A stretch of 64,000 bases of DNA from NCBI RefSeq assembly GCF_001507435.1, contig NZ_LMWH01000244.1:1-64000 (forward strand), given 5' to 3'. This document shows positions 34,175 through 43,875 of the stretch, one piece after another (positions within the stretch are counted from its first letter, which is position 1; the number at the start of each line of letters is the position of its first letter). The position numbers were made by a program, and so were the translations under genes. The notes beneath the pieces were generated by a model. That model had not been told where the DNA came from and ran no database searches. It saw nothing but the letters and a program-made list of their open reading frames with translations. This DNA comes from Streptomyces sp. NRRL F-5122 (lineage in GTDB: Bacteria > Actinomycetota > Actinomycetes > Streptomycetales > Streptomycetaceae).

Positions 34175-35896
34175 ATGAGTGCATCGCACGGGACGGCCGC
34201 CAGCCCGTTCAAGCAACCCAAGGCCGTCTGGGCCGTCGCGTTCGCCTGCGTCATCTCGTTCATGGGCATCGGACTGGTCGACCCGATCCTGCCCGCCCTC
34301 GCCGAGAGCCTGCACGCCACGCCCAGCCAGGTCTCCCTGCTGTTCAGCAGCTACCTGATCGTCACCGCCGTGGCGATGCTGATAGTCGGCTGGGTCTCCA
34401 GCCGCTTCGGCGCCAAGCGCACCCTGGTCATAGGCCTGGTCATCATCGTCGTGTTCGCCGCACTGGCCGGCACCAGCGGCTCCATCAACGGCATAGTCGG
34501 CTTCCGCGCCGGATGGGGGCTCGGCAACGCGCTCTTCATCGCCACCTCGCTGGCCGTCATCGTCGCCTCGGCCAGCGGCGGCTTCGGCGGCGCGATCATC
34601 CTGTACGAAACGGCCCTGGGCCTCGGTATCGCCGTGGGCCCGCTGCTGGGCGGCGAGTTGGGCGCCATCAGCTGGCGCGGCCCCTTCTTCGGGGTCGCCG
34701 TCCTCATGGCGATCGCCCTGGCCGCGACCATCGCCTTCGTACCCTCCCTGCCCAAACCGCAACACCGGACATCGCCCCTGGCCCCGCTCAAGGCGTTGCG
34801 CCACCGCGGACTGCTGACCATGGGCATCATGGCCCTGCTGTACAACTGGGGCTTCTTCACCATGCTCGGCTACGCCCCCTACCCCATGGAGCTGGACGCG
34901 CATCAGCTCGGCCTGGTCTTCACCGGCTGGGGCCTGCTGGTGGCGGCCTTCAGCGTCTTCTTCGCGCCGCGCCTGCAGGCCCGTTACGGCACGGCCCCGG
35001 TCCTGTACGCCAACCTGCTCGGCCTCGGCATCGTGATGGCCGTCATCGCCGCCGGTGTCAGCACTCCGGGCGTGGTCATCGTGGCGGTCATCGTCAGCGG
35101 CGCCTTCATCGGCATCAACAACACCCTCACCACCCAGGCCGTCATGCTCGTCTCCCCCGTCGAGCGTCCCGTTGCCTCCTCGGCCTACGGCTTCCTGCGC
35201 TTCATCGGCGGCGGCCTCGCCCCCTACGTCGCCGGCAAGCTCGCCGACGCCACCGACCTGAGCGTCCCCTTCTACGTCGGCGCCGCGACGTTCGTGCTCG
35301 CCATCCCCGTCCTGGCCACCGGGCACCGCCTGCTCCGCCGGGCCGAACAGCAGACCGTGGACGGACCGCCCGTCACCGCGACGCTCACCCCGGTCGGCGC
35401 CGCGGCCGCGCCCGGCACACCTCCGCTCATCGTCGCCGTCGGCGCACACGACCGGGCCGCCGTCATCGTCGACGCCGCTGCACAACTCGCCCGTGACGCA
35501 GGCAGCCCCCTGGAGGTCGTCCATGTGCAGCAGACCGCCGTCGTCGAGGAACAGGCCGTCGACACCGAGGACACCGAGCAGGCGCGCGCCGCGGTGACCG
35601 TCCACCTCGACCGCCTCGCCGCACACGGCATCCCCGCCACCGGCCAGATCCTCACCAGCGTCGGGGACCACGCGGCCGCCGGTCGTGTGCTGGCCCAGCA
35701 CGCCTCGGACGTCCACGCCCGCACCGTCGCCGTGGGCCGCTCCCCACGGGGCCCGCTCGCCCAGTTCGCCGACGGCAGCTTCACCACCGCCCTCACCCAC
35801 GCGGCCGACTGCACCGTCGTCCTCGTCGACCCGGACCACAGCCCTCGACCGCTGACCGCGGCGACGCTGACGGAGCTGCGCAACAGCCCGGCCTGA
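34175..35896 (+). CDS. MFS transporter fused to a C-terminal universal-stress-like domain
   Basis: A 573-residue protein. Residues 15-395 form a 12-helix major facilitator of the DHA1 drug/H+ antiporter type (GIGLVDPILPALAESL, the loop 2-3 motif GWVSSRFGAKRTLVIG, and GIAVGPLLGGELGAISWRGPF as antiporter motif C). After a linker, residues 415-560 read as a UspA-like domain: PLIVAVGAHDRAAVIVDAAAQLA, then VGRSPRGPLAQFADGSFTTALTHAADCTVVLVD, with a nucleotide-loop-like G-x-x-x-x-G-x-x-x-x-x-x-x-G-S. The fusion may let nucleotide or stress state control transport. Downstream of the MarR gene, which probably regulates it. Confidence 0.87.
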   Translation: MSASHGTAASPFKQPKAVWAVAFACVISFMGIGLVDPILPALAESLHATPSQVSLLFSSYLIVTAVAMLIVGWVSSRFGAKRTLVIGLVIIVVFAALAGTSGSINGIVGFRAGWGLGNALFIATSLAVIVASASGGFGGAIILYETALGLGIAVGPLLGGELGAISWRGPFFGVAVLMAIALAATIAFVPSLPKPQHRTSPLAPLKALRHRGLLTMGIMALLYNWGFFTMLGYAPYPMELDAHQLGLVFTGWGLLVAAFSVFFAPRLQARYGTAPVLYANLLGLGIVMAVIAAGVSTPGVVIVAVIVSGAFIGINNTLTTQAVMLVSPVERPVASSAYGFLRFIGGGLAPYVAGKLADATDLSVPFYVGAATFVLAIPVLATGHRLLRRAEQQTVDGPPVTATLTPVGAAAAPGTPPLIVAVGAHDRAAVIVDAAAQLARDAGSPLEVVHVQQTAVVEEQAVDTEDTEQARAAVTVHLDRLAAHGIPATGQILTSVGDHAAAGRVLAQHASDVHARTVAVGRSPRGPLAQFADGSFTTALTHAADCTVVLVDPDHSPRPLTAATLTELRNSPA

Positions 35897-35922
35897 GCCG
35901 GGCCCGCGAACGGGCCGGACGA

Positions 35923-35966
35923 AAGCCGCCGTCGGCAGTCGGGGATCCGGCTGCCGACGGCGGCTT
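35923..35966. terminator. Bidirectional terminator between convergent transporter and ATPase
   Basis: Perfect 16-base arms (35923-35938, 35951-35966) around a 12-base loop in the gap between the MFS gene and the convergent P-type ATPase. The stem is AAGCCGCC...GGCGGCTT. Confidence 0.88.
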
Positions 35967-36025
35967 CCCGTCTCCGTGGCACGACCGCTCCCGGACGACC
36001 GGTGGCCGGTCGTGCCCGAGCAGGC

Positions 36026-39000
36026 CTACGACAGGTCTGCGTCCGGGTCGGCCGACGGTCCGAGACCCGGTACCGACACACCCAAGCGGGACAACGCGCC
36101 GCCCAGCCAGGTCAGGGGCACCATGGCGAGGGCGGTCGCGGCCGACTGCGGCGGTACGGAGCCGCCGGCGTCGCTCTCCGTGGACTCCCGGTTCAGCAGG
36201 CCGATTCCGGCCAGGCGGCACGAGAGCGGCTTCAACGCCGAATGCAGCAGCATGGCGCCGGTGATGGCCGTCAGGGCGATGCCCCAGCCCACCGGGCCGA
36301 GCGGGGTGGATCCGAAGAACTGGCTGATCCCCGGGGTCTGGATGATCCCGACCAGGACCGCGGCGGAGCCGATGGTGGCGGCCAGCACCTGACGGTCCGT
36401 ACCGCCGCTGATGAGGGTCTGTGCGAGCTGGGTGCCGACCACGGCGGCCAGTGCCACCGTGGCGGCGCGGCGCTGTGTGCCCGTGAAGCGCGCGGCCGTC
36501 CAGGCGAGCCCCGCGCCGAGGGCGGTGGTCAGCCCGCGCTGGAGCATCTCCTGGGTGAGCGCGGTGCCGAGCGACTGCTGGGGACCCTCCTCCAGCAGTT
36601 GCTCGCCTGCGCTCTCGGCCGGGGTGCGGACGGCGATGGACAGCGCGGGAGCGAGATCGGTCAGCAGGTTGACCAGCATGATCTGGCGTGCGCTCAGCGG
36701 TGAGCTGCCCGCGAGCGCTGATGTGAGCACTCCGAAGGTGACCTCGCCGAGGTTGCCGCCGATCAGGATGGCGAGCGCCGTCCTGACCGAGGCCCACATC
36801 GCCCTGCCCTCGGTGAGAGCGGTGACGATCGTCTCCAGACGGTCGTCACCGATGACCAGATCGGCCGCGGCGGTGGCCGCGGGCGTGCCCCGCCGCCCCA
36901 GGGCGATACCGACGTCGGCGAGACGGATGGCGGGGGCGTCGTTCGCACCGTCACCGGTCATCGCCACGACCCGTCCGAGACGCTGGAACGCCTGGACGAT
37001 ACGCACCTTGTGGCGCGGGGTGCACCGGGCGATCACATCCACCTTGGGCAGCAGCACGTCGAGCGCGTCGTCGTCCAGCTCGTCCAACTCCGGTCCGGTG
37101 CACACCGTCTGGTCCGGATCACCGGTGACCGCGGCCGCGATGGCCTCGGCGGTGGCGGCGTGGTCCCCGGTGAGCAGAACCGTGTGCACACCGGCGGCGC
37201 GCAGCCGGGCGGTGGCCGAGGCGGCACCGGGGCGCACCGGGTCGGCCAGCACCACGAATCCGAGGAAGACCAGGTCCTGTACCGCGTCGTCGGTGAGCTC
37301 CTCACCGGGTCGCATGGTGCGTTCGGCCACCGCGAGGACACGGCGTCCCGCACCCGCGAGTTCCTCGGTCGCCGCGGTGAGCGCGCCGCGTCCGGATCGG
37401 TCGAGCACCGTCTCGGCGCCGTCCAGGCGCCTGCGCCGGCAACGCTCGAGCACCGTCTCCGGGGCGCCCTTCACGCTGAGCAGGATGCCGTCCTCGGTGC
37501 GGCCCGCCGTGGCGTGGTAGGCGCGGGAGGGGTCGAAGGGAAGGGTGTCGGTGCGCCGCCAGCGGGGCGCCCCGCGGCCGGCCGGCACCCGTGCCCGGCG
37601 GGCGCCCGCGTCCACGGCCCGATCGGTCTGATGGGCCATCGGCTCGGACTGCCGGGCGGCGGGCGTGGCCCGTAGCGCGGCCGCCAGGATCGCCTTGTGC
37701 GGCGCGCCGAGCCGGTCGACGGGGAGCATACGGTCCCCGTCGCTGAGGGCCGCGAGCTGCAGATTCCCCTCGGTGAGCGTGCCTGTCTTGTCGAAGCACA
37801 GCACATCGGCCCGGCCCAGCGCCTCGATCGTGCGCGGATTGCGCACCAGCGCGCCGTGGTCGGCCAGCCGTCGGGCGGAGGCCAGCTGGGCGGCGTTGAC
37901 GAGGAACGGCAGCCCCTCGGGGACGGATGCGACCGCCAGGTTCACCGCCGACGCCAGGCTCTGGGCCAGCGGGCGCCCGTGCAGCATCCCGGCTCCGGCC
38001 ACCGCCAGCGCGGAGACCGTCGCCACCGGCAGACTCGCCTTGGTCAGCGACGACAGCCGTGCCTCGACCCCGGTAACCGGTGCCGCCTCCCGCGCCGTGG
38101 CCATGGTGCGCCCGACCTCGGTGGCGGCGCCCGTGGCCACGACCACCGCGAGCGCCTCCCCGGCGGAGACGGTGGTGCCCTCGTAGAGCATCGAACGGCG
38201 GTCGGTGAGTTGCGCGGCCACCACGGGAGCCGGGTCCTTGGGCACGGGCAGGGCCTCACCGGTCAGCGACGACTCGTCGACCTCGAGCCCGTCGGCCTCC
38301 AGCAGCCGGCAGTCGGCCGGCACGACGTCCTCGGGCCTGAGCAGGACGATGTCCCCGGGTACCAGGTCCTCGGCGGTGACCAGCCGCTCACGGCCCCCGC
38401 GCCGTACCCGCGCCCCGACCGCCGAGCGGGCGGTCAGCTCGGCGAGGGCGCGTTCGGTCCGGACTCGCTGGAACCCGCCGACCAGCGCCGATGTGGCGGT
38501 GATGGAGGCGACCAGCGCGGCGTCCGCCCGCGAGCCCACGGCAGCGGCCAGGGCGGCGCCGCCGGCCAGCACCGGTGTCAGCGGGTTGGCCAGCTCCTCG
38601 ACGAACGCCGACAGCAGTGTGGTCCCGGGTGTCGTGGCGGACCCCGAACCGCCCTTGGCCCGTGTCGCGGCCTCTCCGTCCGACAGCCCCTCGCCGCTTG
38701 TGCGCAGCCGGTCGAGGACCCGGGAGGGCGGCATCAGATGCCAGGGCACGGTCTCCACGGACGGGGTGATGGGGTGGGAGCACAACTGCCTGGCCCGCCA
38801 GACTGCAAGGCCGAACGCGACGCCTCCGGCGGTGTTGCACGCAGCCTGACCGCGCGAGCACGCCTCGCCGACCGGTGCCCGCATCGCCGCCACCGCGCCG
38901 ATTCCGCTGCCGCTCGCGGCCAGTACCGCGCTGTCCCGGTCGACCTGCCGGGCCGCACCGACGCCGCTCAGGACCAGCGCGACCGAGTCGAGGTCGGTGC

Positions 39001-40639
39001 CGACCAGCAGGTGTGCGCCCCAGGCGGGCGGCTCGCCCTCGCGGTGGACCCCGATGCCGCAGTCGGAGGCCCCGAGAGCCCGGCGGTTCCCGGACACCAG
39101 CAGCACCACCGCGCCGTCCGCCTGCAACGCGCGGACCGACGCCACCAGATCGTTCCCCCCGGGCACCATCGCGTCGACGAAGCCGAGCTCTGGGTAGGGC
39201 TGGTCGCCTGCGAGGACCACCCGGATCCCGGACCGACGGGCCGCCGCCGCCAGGGCCTGGGCACCCGGGAGCGTCTGCACCGCCACGCCGGCGACGGCCG
39301 TCAGGCGGCGCCGGAACGCCAGGCCCAGTACCAGTTCACCGCCCCGGCTCCGTATCCGGTCCGCGTGCCGCCGTCCGGTGCGGCCGGTGAGCTCGAGGTC
39401 CTCGAGCGGGCCGAGCGCCCAGCCGTCTTCGTCATGCTCGATCCGACCGGGTGCGGATGGATCGAACAGGCTGAAGAGCCGGTCGGAGACCTCCGCGGGC
39501 TCGGTGCCGCCGAGCAGCTCCAGCTCGGTCAGTTCGTGCCGGCCACCGCGCAGCACGTCCACGTCGAGAAGCACGGTGTCCACCTGCCCGAGCCGGCGCA
39601 GCGCACTGCGGTCCATGGCCACGACGCCGCGCAGCGCGAGATACCGGCCGAGGGTTGTGGCGAAGCCCTCACGCCCGGCCTCCGGTGCCTTCGGCAGGCC
39701 CGACAGCGCCACCGCGAGCGCCCGCCGGGGGCCCGCGTACGGCATGGCCAGGGCACCGACGGCCGCGGCGGCCCCCATGGCCCGTTCGGCGTAGCGTGCG
39801 GTCACGTCCTCGTGCACCGCCGGCCGTTCCACCACGATCGGCTCGGCCTGCGCGTCCTGCGGTCCCCGCACGAGACGGGGCTCCGCCTCCGCCCATGCCT
39901 CGAGTGCCGCGTTCGCCTCGCGCCACTGCGCCACGCGCTGCGCGACGTCGAGTACGAGGCCGCCGCCGCGCGTGGCCACACCCTGGACGAAGGCATTGAG
40001 CACCGGAACGACCGATCCGCGGCCGTCCTGCGCGTTCAAGCCCGGCAGCACCACACGGCGCAGCCAGGGATGCTGCTGCACGGCCGTGGCGAGCGCTCCC
40101 ACCTCGGCGGGCAGAGGTGTCCACGGCGACAGCCGCGTGGCTGCCGTGAGGAGCAGACCCGCCACGTCCGCCGCGAGAACCGGGAGCGCCGGGCGCCTGC
40201 CGGGTGCCTCCGACGGGTGATGCGGCTCGGGGCACCACCCGTCGAACAGGCCCGATCCCCCGATGGCGGCGGCCCCGTGGGACTCCGCGTGGTCGATGAT
40301 CTCGACGAGTTCCCGCAGCGGTGGTGGTGGCGAGGCCAGTTCGACGACGACCCGCTCGGCGGGCGCGTTCACCCGCGCCCACAGGACGCCGGGATGCTGC
40401 TCCAGCGCGTGCTCCACGACGCGGCCGACCCAGGTCCCGCTGGGTCCTCGTACACCGCGCGCCTCGATGTGGCAGCGCCCCGGACGGGACCACACGTCCC
40501 GCCGTTCGATCCCGAGCAGCGTCGCGGTCACGTCCGCGGCTCCGCGCACGCCGGCGGCCAGACCGCCGGCCAAACCCCAGGGCAGCGGTGGCACGGTCGG
40601 CAGCGGCAGCGGCAGACGCACTCCGGACAGCAGCGACAT
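36026..40639 (-). CDS. Very large P-type cation ATPase, CtpI-like
   Basis: A 1537-residue membrane ATPase similar in size and layout to mycobacterial CtpI. The phosphorylated Asp950 is in CFDKTGTLTEG. Other motifs: DESSLTGEALPVPKD (actuator), SVPEGLPFLVNAAQL in membrane helix 4, VKGAPETVLERC (nucleotide binding) and MTGDGANDAPAIRLADVGIA (hinge). The first 700 residues hold an HMA-like segment, then a second degraded ATPase-like half with helices and a P-domain remnant (LDVDVLRGG, AGDQPYPELGF), seen in CtpI/CtpE-type fusions. The helix 4 motif PEGLP is like that of Ca/Mg-type (P2) pumps, not CPx metal pumps; the ion is unknown. ATG 40639 follows GGGAGGTGACA. Confidence 0.9.
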   Translation of the reverse strand: MSLLSGVRLPLPLPTVPPLPWGLAGGLAAGVRGAADVTATLLGIERRDVWSRPGRCHIEARGVRGPSGTWVGRVVEHALEQHPGVLWARVNAPAERVVVELASPPPPLRELVEIIDHAESHGAAAIGGSGLFDGWCPEPHHPSEAPGRRPALPVLAADVAGLLLTAATRLSPWTPLPAEVGALATAVQQHPWLRRVVLPGLNAQDGRGSVVPVLNAFVQGVATRGGGLVLDVAQRVAQWREANAALEAWAEAEPRLVRGPQDAQAEPIVVERPAVHEDVTARYAERAMGAAAAVGALAMPYAGPRRALAVALSGLPKAPEAGREGFATTLGRYLALRGVVAMDRSALRRLGQVDTVLLDVDVLRGGRHELTELELLGGTEPAEVSDRLFSLFDPSAPGRIEHDEDGWALGPLEDLELTGRTGRRHADRIRSRGGELVLGLAFRRRLTAVAGVAVQTLPGAQALAAAARRSGIRVVLAGDQPYPELGFVDAMVPGGNDLVASVRALQADGAVVLLVSGNRRALGASDCGIGVHREGEPPAWGAHLLVGTDLDSVALVLSGVGAARQVDRDSAVLAASGSGIGAVAAMRAPVGEACSRGQAACNTAGGVAFGLAVWRARQLCSHPITPSVETVPWHLMPPSRVLDRLRTSGEGLSDGEAATRAKGGSGSATTPGTTLLSAFVEELANPLTPVLAGGAALAAAVGSRADAALVASITATSALVGGFQRVRTERALAELTARSAVGARVRRGGRERLVTAEDLVPGDIVLLRPEDVVPADCRLLEADGLEVDESSLTGEALPVPKDPAPVVAAQLTDRRSMLYEGTTVSAGEALAVVVATGAATEVGRTMATAREAAPVTGVEARLSSLTKASLPVATVSALAVAGAGMLHGRPLAQSLASAVNLAVASVPEGLPFLVNAAQLASARRLADHGALVRNPRTIEALGRADVLCFDKTGTLTEGNLQLAALSDGDRMLPVDRLGAPHKAILAAALRATPAARQSEPMAHQTDRAVDAGARRARVPAGRGAPRWRRTDTLPFDPSRAYHATAGRTEDGILLSVKGAPETVLERCRRRRLDGAETVLDRSGRGALTAATEELAGAGRRVLAVAERTMRPGEELTDDAVQDLVFLGFVVLADPVRPGAASATARLRAAGVHTVLLTGDHAATAEAIAAAVTGDPDQTVCTGPELDELDDDALDVLLPKVDVIARCTPRHKVRIVQAFQRLGRVVAMTGDGANDAPAIRLADVGIALGRRGTPAATAAADLVIGDDRLETIVTALTEGRAMWASVRTALAILIGGNLGEVTFGVLTSALAGSSPLSARQIMLVNLLTDLAPALSIAVRTPAESAGEQLLEEGPQQSLGTALTQEMLQRGLTTALGAGLAWTAARFTGTQRRAATVALAAVVGTQLAQTLISGGTDRQVLAATIGSAAVLVGIIQTPGISQFFGSTPLGPVGWGIALTAITGAMLLHSALKPLSCRLAGIGLLNRESTESDAGGSVPPQSAATALAMVPLTWLGGALSRLGVSVPGLGPSADPDADLS

Positions 40640-40818
40640 CGTGTCACCTCCCCGGACGGGCCGGTTCCTCGTCCAATTCCGCTCATCCTGACCCGCCCCC
40701 TGCGCCACCGCCCGGCGAGCTGAGCCGAATGGATTCCTGGCTCGCAGGCTCCCTGCCCCGCGGGTAGCTTGTGCCTCGTTGGGGGGCGAAGTCCCGGACC
40801 CACGAACGGATGTGAACC

Positions 40819-41259
40819 GTGACCACGCCGAAGACCGTCGAGAAGCGCCCGTCCGCACGCAGCAAGAGCCCGGCAACTCGCAGCAAGAGCCCGGCCACGC
40901 GGAGCAAGAGCACCTCACGCCCCGCACCCAGGGCGAAGACGCCGCAGCGGCCCGCCGCGGGGCCGCGGCCGACGTCGCCGAAGACAAGCCCCGGCGCTTC
41001 ACACGGGGGGCGCAGCCTCACTCTCACCGTCCCGCCGCTCGGCGAGACGGCCACCCGGGCCGTGCAGCAGGTCGCCACCCTTCCCGTCACCGCCGTGCGC
41101 CGCGTTCTCCCCGCCAAGGGCGGCCTGCCGCTGTATGCCGGCCTCGGCGCGCTCGCGGTGGTCGGTGCCCTCGAGTGGCCGCTGGCGGTGGGCATCGGCG
41201 TCGGCTACGCCCTCCTGCGGCACCACGGACCGCTCGCTCCACCCTCCGACCCCGAGTGA
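40819..41259 (+). CDS. Small basic membrane protein with heptad repeats
   Basis: A 146-residue protein. The N-terminal 60 residues are Lys/Arg/Ser/Pro-rich with a tandem RSKSPAT repeat at about residues 14-30, predicted disordered. The C-terminal part has an amphipathic segment (ETATRAVQQVATLPVTAVRRVL) and one or two hydrophobic helices (LYAGLGALAVVGALEWPLAVGIGVGYALL). GTG 40819 is proposed as start. It is divergent from the CtpI-like pump, separated by 179 bases, an arrangement that suggests a partner or regulator of that pump; this is inference. Confidence 0.75.
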   Translation: MTTPKTVEKRPSARSKSPATRSKSPATRSKSTSRPAPRAKTPQRPAAGPRPTSPKTSPGASHGGRSLTLTVPPLGETATRAVQQVATLPVTAVRRVLPAKGGLPLYAGLGALAVVGALEWPLAVGIGVGYALLRHHGPLAPPSDPE

Positions 41260-41300
41260 GCCACATGCCACTTGGCCGCGACCGGGTGTATCCATGAAGT

Positions 41301-42485
41301 ATGCGATCGCAGCGTCACAAGGGTGGCGGCTGGGCCTGGACGTCGTACCGAGGCCTCGTGGTGATTCCGCTCGCCCTGATCGTGGCGATCACGGTCGCGG
41401 ACATCCTTGCGCCGCAGAACATTCACCTCGGGCCGCTGCTGGTGGTCGCACCGGCGCTCACCGCGTCGTTCGGCGGTTCCAGGCTCACGGCGGCCATCGG
41501 CGCCCTCTCGATCGTGGCTCTCGTGCTGCTCTCCGCGATACGCACCAGCGTCTTCACCTCGAACCACGAGAGCCAGCTCATCGCCCTGGTCGTGATCAGC
41601 GCGTTCACCGTGATCTTCTGCCGGCTACGGGAACGGCACACCGCGGAACTGAGACAGGTGCGGTCGGTGGCGGAGGCCGCACAGCAGGTCGTGCTGCAGC
41701 CGTTGCCCGAGCGGATGGGCACTCTGCGCATCGCCAGCGCCTACGCGGCGGCCACGGACCAGGCCCGCATCGGCGGTGATCTGTACGCGGCCGTGGCCAC
41801 CCGGCGCGGCACGCGCCTGCTCATCGGAGACGTCCGAGGCAAAGGCCTGCCCGCCATCGAGGACGCGGCTCTCGTACTGGGCGCGTTCCGGACCGCGGCA
41901 CATCGCGAGCCGGCCCTCACCGACCTGCGGAGCGAACTCGAGGCGACGGTGTGCTGGAGTCTGTCCCAGCCTGTCAAGGAGGGCACGGACGCGGAGGAGT
42001 CCTTCATCACGGCCGTGCTGATCGACATCCCGGACGACGCGCCCGAGGTGCACATCCTCAACTGCGGGCACCCGCCGCCGCTGCGGCTGCGCGACACGCA
42101 GGTCACCGTACTGGCCCCCCGGCGGTACTCGATCCCGATCGGCATGTGTCTCCCCCGGGCACCGCACGGCGCCGTCGACACCTTCGCCTTCCGCCCCGGG
42201 GACATGCTCGTGCTCTACACCGACGGCGTCTCCGAAGCCCGTGACGGGGGCGACGGCTTCTACCCTCTCACCGACCGCGTCGCCGCCTGTACGGACACGG
42301 GCACTCCGGCCGGACTCGTCGACCATGTCCGCCGCGACATCCTCGACTTCTGCGGTGGCACGTTCGGCGACGACGCCGCGCTCGTCGTGGTTCAGCGCAA
42401 GGCGGTCACGGCCAGCCACGCGGCGCCGCCCGCGGCCGGCCCGCCCGTCCGGCGCCCCGCCGTATCGCACCGGAACCTGCGATAG
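41301..42485 (+). CDS. Membrane-bound PP2C-type (SpoIIE/RsbU) phosphatase
   Basis: A 394-residue protein: three to four membrane helices in residues 15-105 (YRGLVVIPLALIVAITVADIL, GPLLVVAPALTASFGG, LIALVVISAFTVIFC), then a cytoplasmic SpoIIE PP2C domain from about 125 to 370. Metal-binding signatures: IGGDLYAAVATRRGTRLLIGDVRGKGLPA, TAVLIDIPDD, LNCGHPPPLRL, VLYTDGVSEARD and FGDDAALVVV. It should dephosphorylate an anti-anti-sigma factor. ATG 41301 lacks a clear ribosome-binding site. It follows the small basic membrane protein by 41 bases and may be cotranscribed. Confidence 0.9.
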   Translation: MRSQRHKGGGWAWTSYRGLVVIPLALIVAITVADILAPQNIHLGPLLVVAPALTASFGGSRLTAAIGALSIVALVLLSAIRTSVFTSNHESQLIALVVISAFTVIFCRLRERHTAELRQVRSVAEAAQQVVLQPLPERMGTLRIASAYAAATDQARIGGDLYAAVATRRGTRLLIGDVRGKGLPAIEDAALVLGAFRTAAHREPALTDLRSELEATVCWSLSQPVKEGTDAEESFITAVLIDIPDDAPEVHILNCGHPPPLRLRDTQVTVLAPRRYSIPIGMCLPRAPHGAVDTFAFRPGDMLVLYTDGVSEARDGGDGFYPLTDRVAACTDTGTPAGLVDHVRRDILDFCGGTFGDDAALVVVQRKAVTASHAAPPAAGPPVRRPAVSHRNLR

Positions 42486-42639
42486 CCGCCGCTCGACGTC
42501 GCCCGGCTGCCCACGCTGCGTCGACTGATGGACACCGTGCGGTCACGCCCGCAGGGAAGGTTTCCGCCGTCCCCATGCCTCGCCTTGTATCCGTCCGCCG
42601 CGCATCACGCCGGTGCGACGCGGAAGGACGACGTGCGCC

Positions 42640-43635
42640 GTGTCCCTGCTGCCGCTCGAAGAAGTCCCCGGACCGCTCCCGGGCCCCCTCCGCTCCCCCT
42701 CGGTCGGTCGCCTCGCCCGCCGGGCCCTGAGTCTGCTCCCGCTCCTGCTGATCGGCGCGTGGGCGGCGACCGACTGGCGTGCGGTGCGCGACGGCGCGGC
42801 CCGGCTCGCCTCCGCCGACCCATGGTGGCTGCTGGTCGCGGTGGTCTTCACCTGCCTCGGCTGGGTGACCGCCGCGGTCGTCCGCCAGGGCGCCTTGCCC
42901 GAACGTCTTCCGCCGGGGCTGCTGCTCGCCTCGCAGTTCGCCGCGGGCGCCGCCAACCACGTACTGCCTGCGAGCATCGGGGCCCATGCCGTCACCCTGC
43001 GCTTCCTTCAGGGCCGTGGCATACCCCTCACCAGGGCCACCGCTTCACTCGCCCTGTACTCGCTGGTCAAGCCGATCGCGAAGACACTGGTGCTGCTGGT
43101 CTTCCTCGTGGCCTTCCCGGAGATGCTCAGGCTCGGTGAACTCGTCCCGGACGGACGGATGGTGCTGCTCGCCGTGGGGGTCACCGCGATCGTGCTCGTC
43201 GTCGCCGCCGTGCTTCTGACGGTCGTACGGCAGTTGCGCCGCCCGGCACTCGGCCTCGTGCAGACCGCCCTGACCGACGCGCGACTGCTGCACACCATGC
43301 CCAGCCGGGTCCTGGCCCTGTGGGGCGGGTCGGCCGCCGCACCGGTGTTCCAGGCGACCGTGATCGCCGCACTCGGGACGTCGCTCGGGATGACGCTGTC
43401 CTGGGCGCAGGTGGTCTTCGCCTTCCTCGCCGCCAGCACCGCGGTCGGGGCCGTGCCCGCACCCGGCGGAATCGGGCCCGTGGACGCGGCGATGGTGTTC
43501 ACTCTGGTCGCCTACGGCACACCGATGGGCCTGGCCACGACCACCGTCATCGGCTATCGCGTCCTGACGGTCTGGCTGCCCCTGCTGCCGGGCGCACTCG
43601 TCCTCGCGGCACTCGTCCAGCGCAAGGTGCTGTAA
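42640..43635 (+). CDS. Lysylphosphatidylglycerol synthase-type membrane protein (UPF0104)
   Basis: A protein of about 331 residues with some eight membrane helices, of the flippase-like LPG synthase TM family. Typical motifs: FAAGAANHVLPASIGAHAVTLRFL, GIPLTRATASLALYSLVKPIAK and the C-terminal ASTAVGAVPAPGGIGPVDAAMVF, the P-x-P-G-G-I-G-x-x-E/D signature. GTG 42640 is chosen with GGAAGG upstream; GTG 42613 is an alternative in the same frame. No aminoacyltransferase domain is attached, so it may move a lipid or polyprenyl substrate. Confidence 0.85.
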   Translation: MSLLPLEEVPGPLPGPLRSPSVGRLARRALSLLPLLLIGAWAATDWRAVRDGAARLASADPWWLLVAVVFTCLGWVTAAVVRQGALPERLPPGLLLASQFAAGAANHVLPASIGAHAVTLRFLQGRGIPLTRATASLALYSLVKPIAKTLVLLVFLVAFPEMLRLGELVPDGRMVLLAVGVTAIVLVVAAVLLTVVRQLRRPALGLVQTALTDARLLHTMPSRVLALWGGSAAAPVFQATVIAALGTSLGMTLSWAQVVFAFLAASTAVGAVPAPGGIGPVDAAMVFTLVAYGTPMGLATTTVIGYRVLTVWLPLLPGALVLAALVQRKVL

Positions 43636-43875
43636 GGGCGGATACCGGGTACGCCCGGCCGCCCGCACACCGCATCGGCCCGGCCGCCGCCACCGGACGT
43701 AGGCCGAACTACCGAGGCAGGCCGCGACCCGGGGCGGAGGCCGGACCCGGACCGGGTCGCTAGGGTCGACCCAGCCCAACGATCACATGTGCCGCTCCGG
43801 GCCGGGATTCCGCTCGATGCACCCCTGTGAACGGGATGTCGCGAATCAACTGCCATCGCCCGGCCGAGGTGACTC

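Noticed and set aside
37697..40723. A 1008-codon open frame on the plus strand opposite the P-type ATPase
   Set aside because: Antisense shadow of the ATPase, with Arg/Gly/His-rich translation.
40858..40915. Tandem repeat in the small basic protein gene as a possible CRISPR-like array
   Set aside because: The repeat is an in-frame 7-codon duplication (RSKSPAT) inside a protein gene, without spacers.
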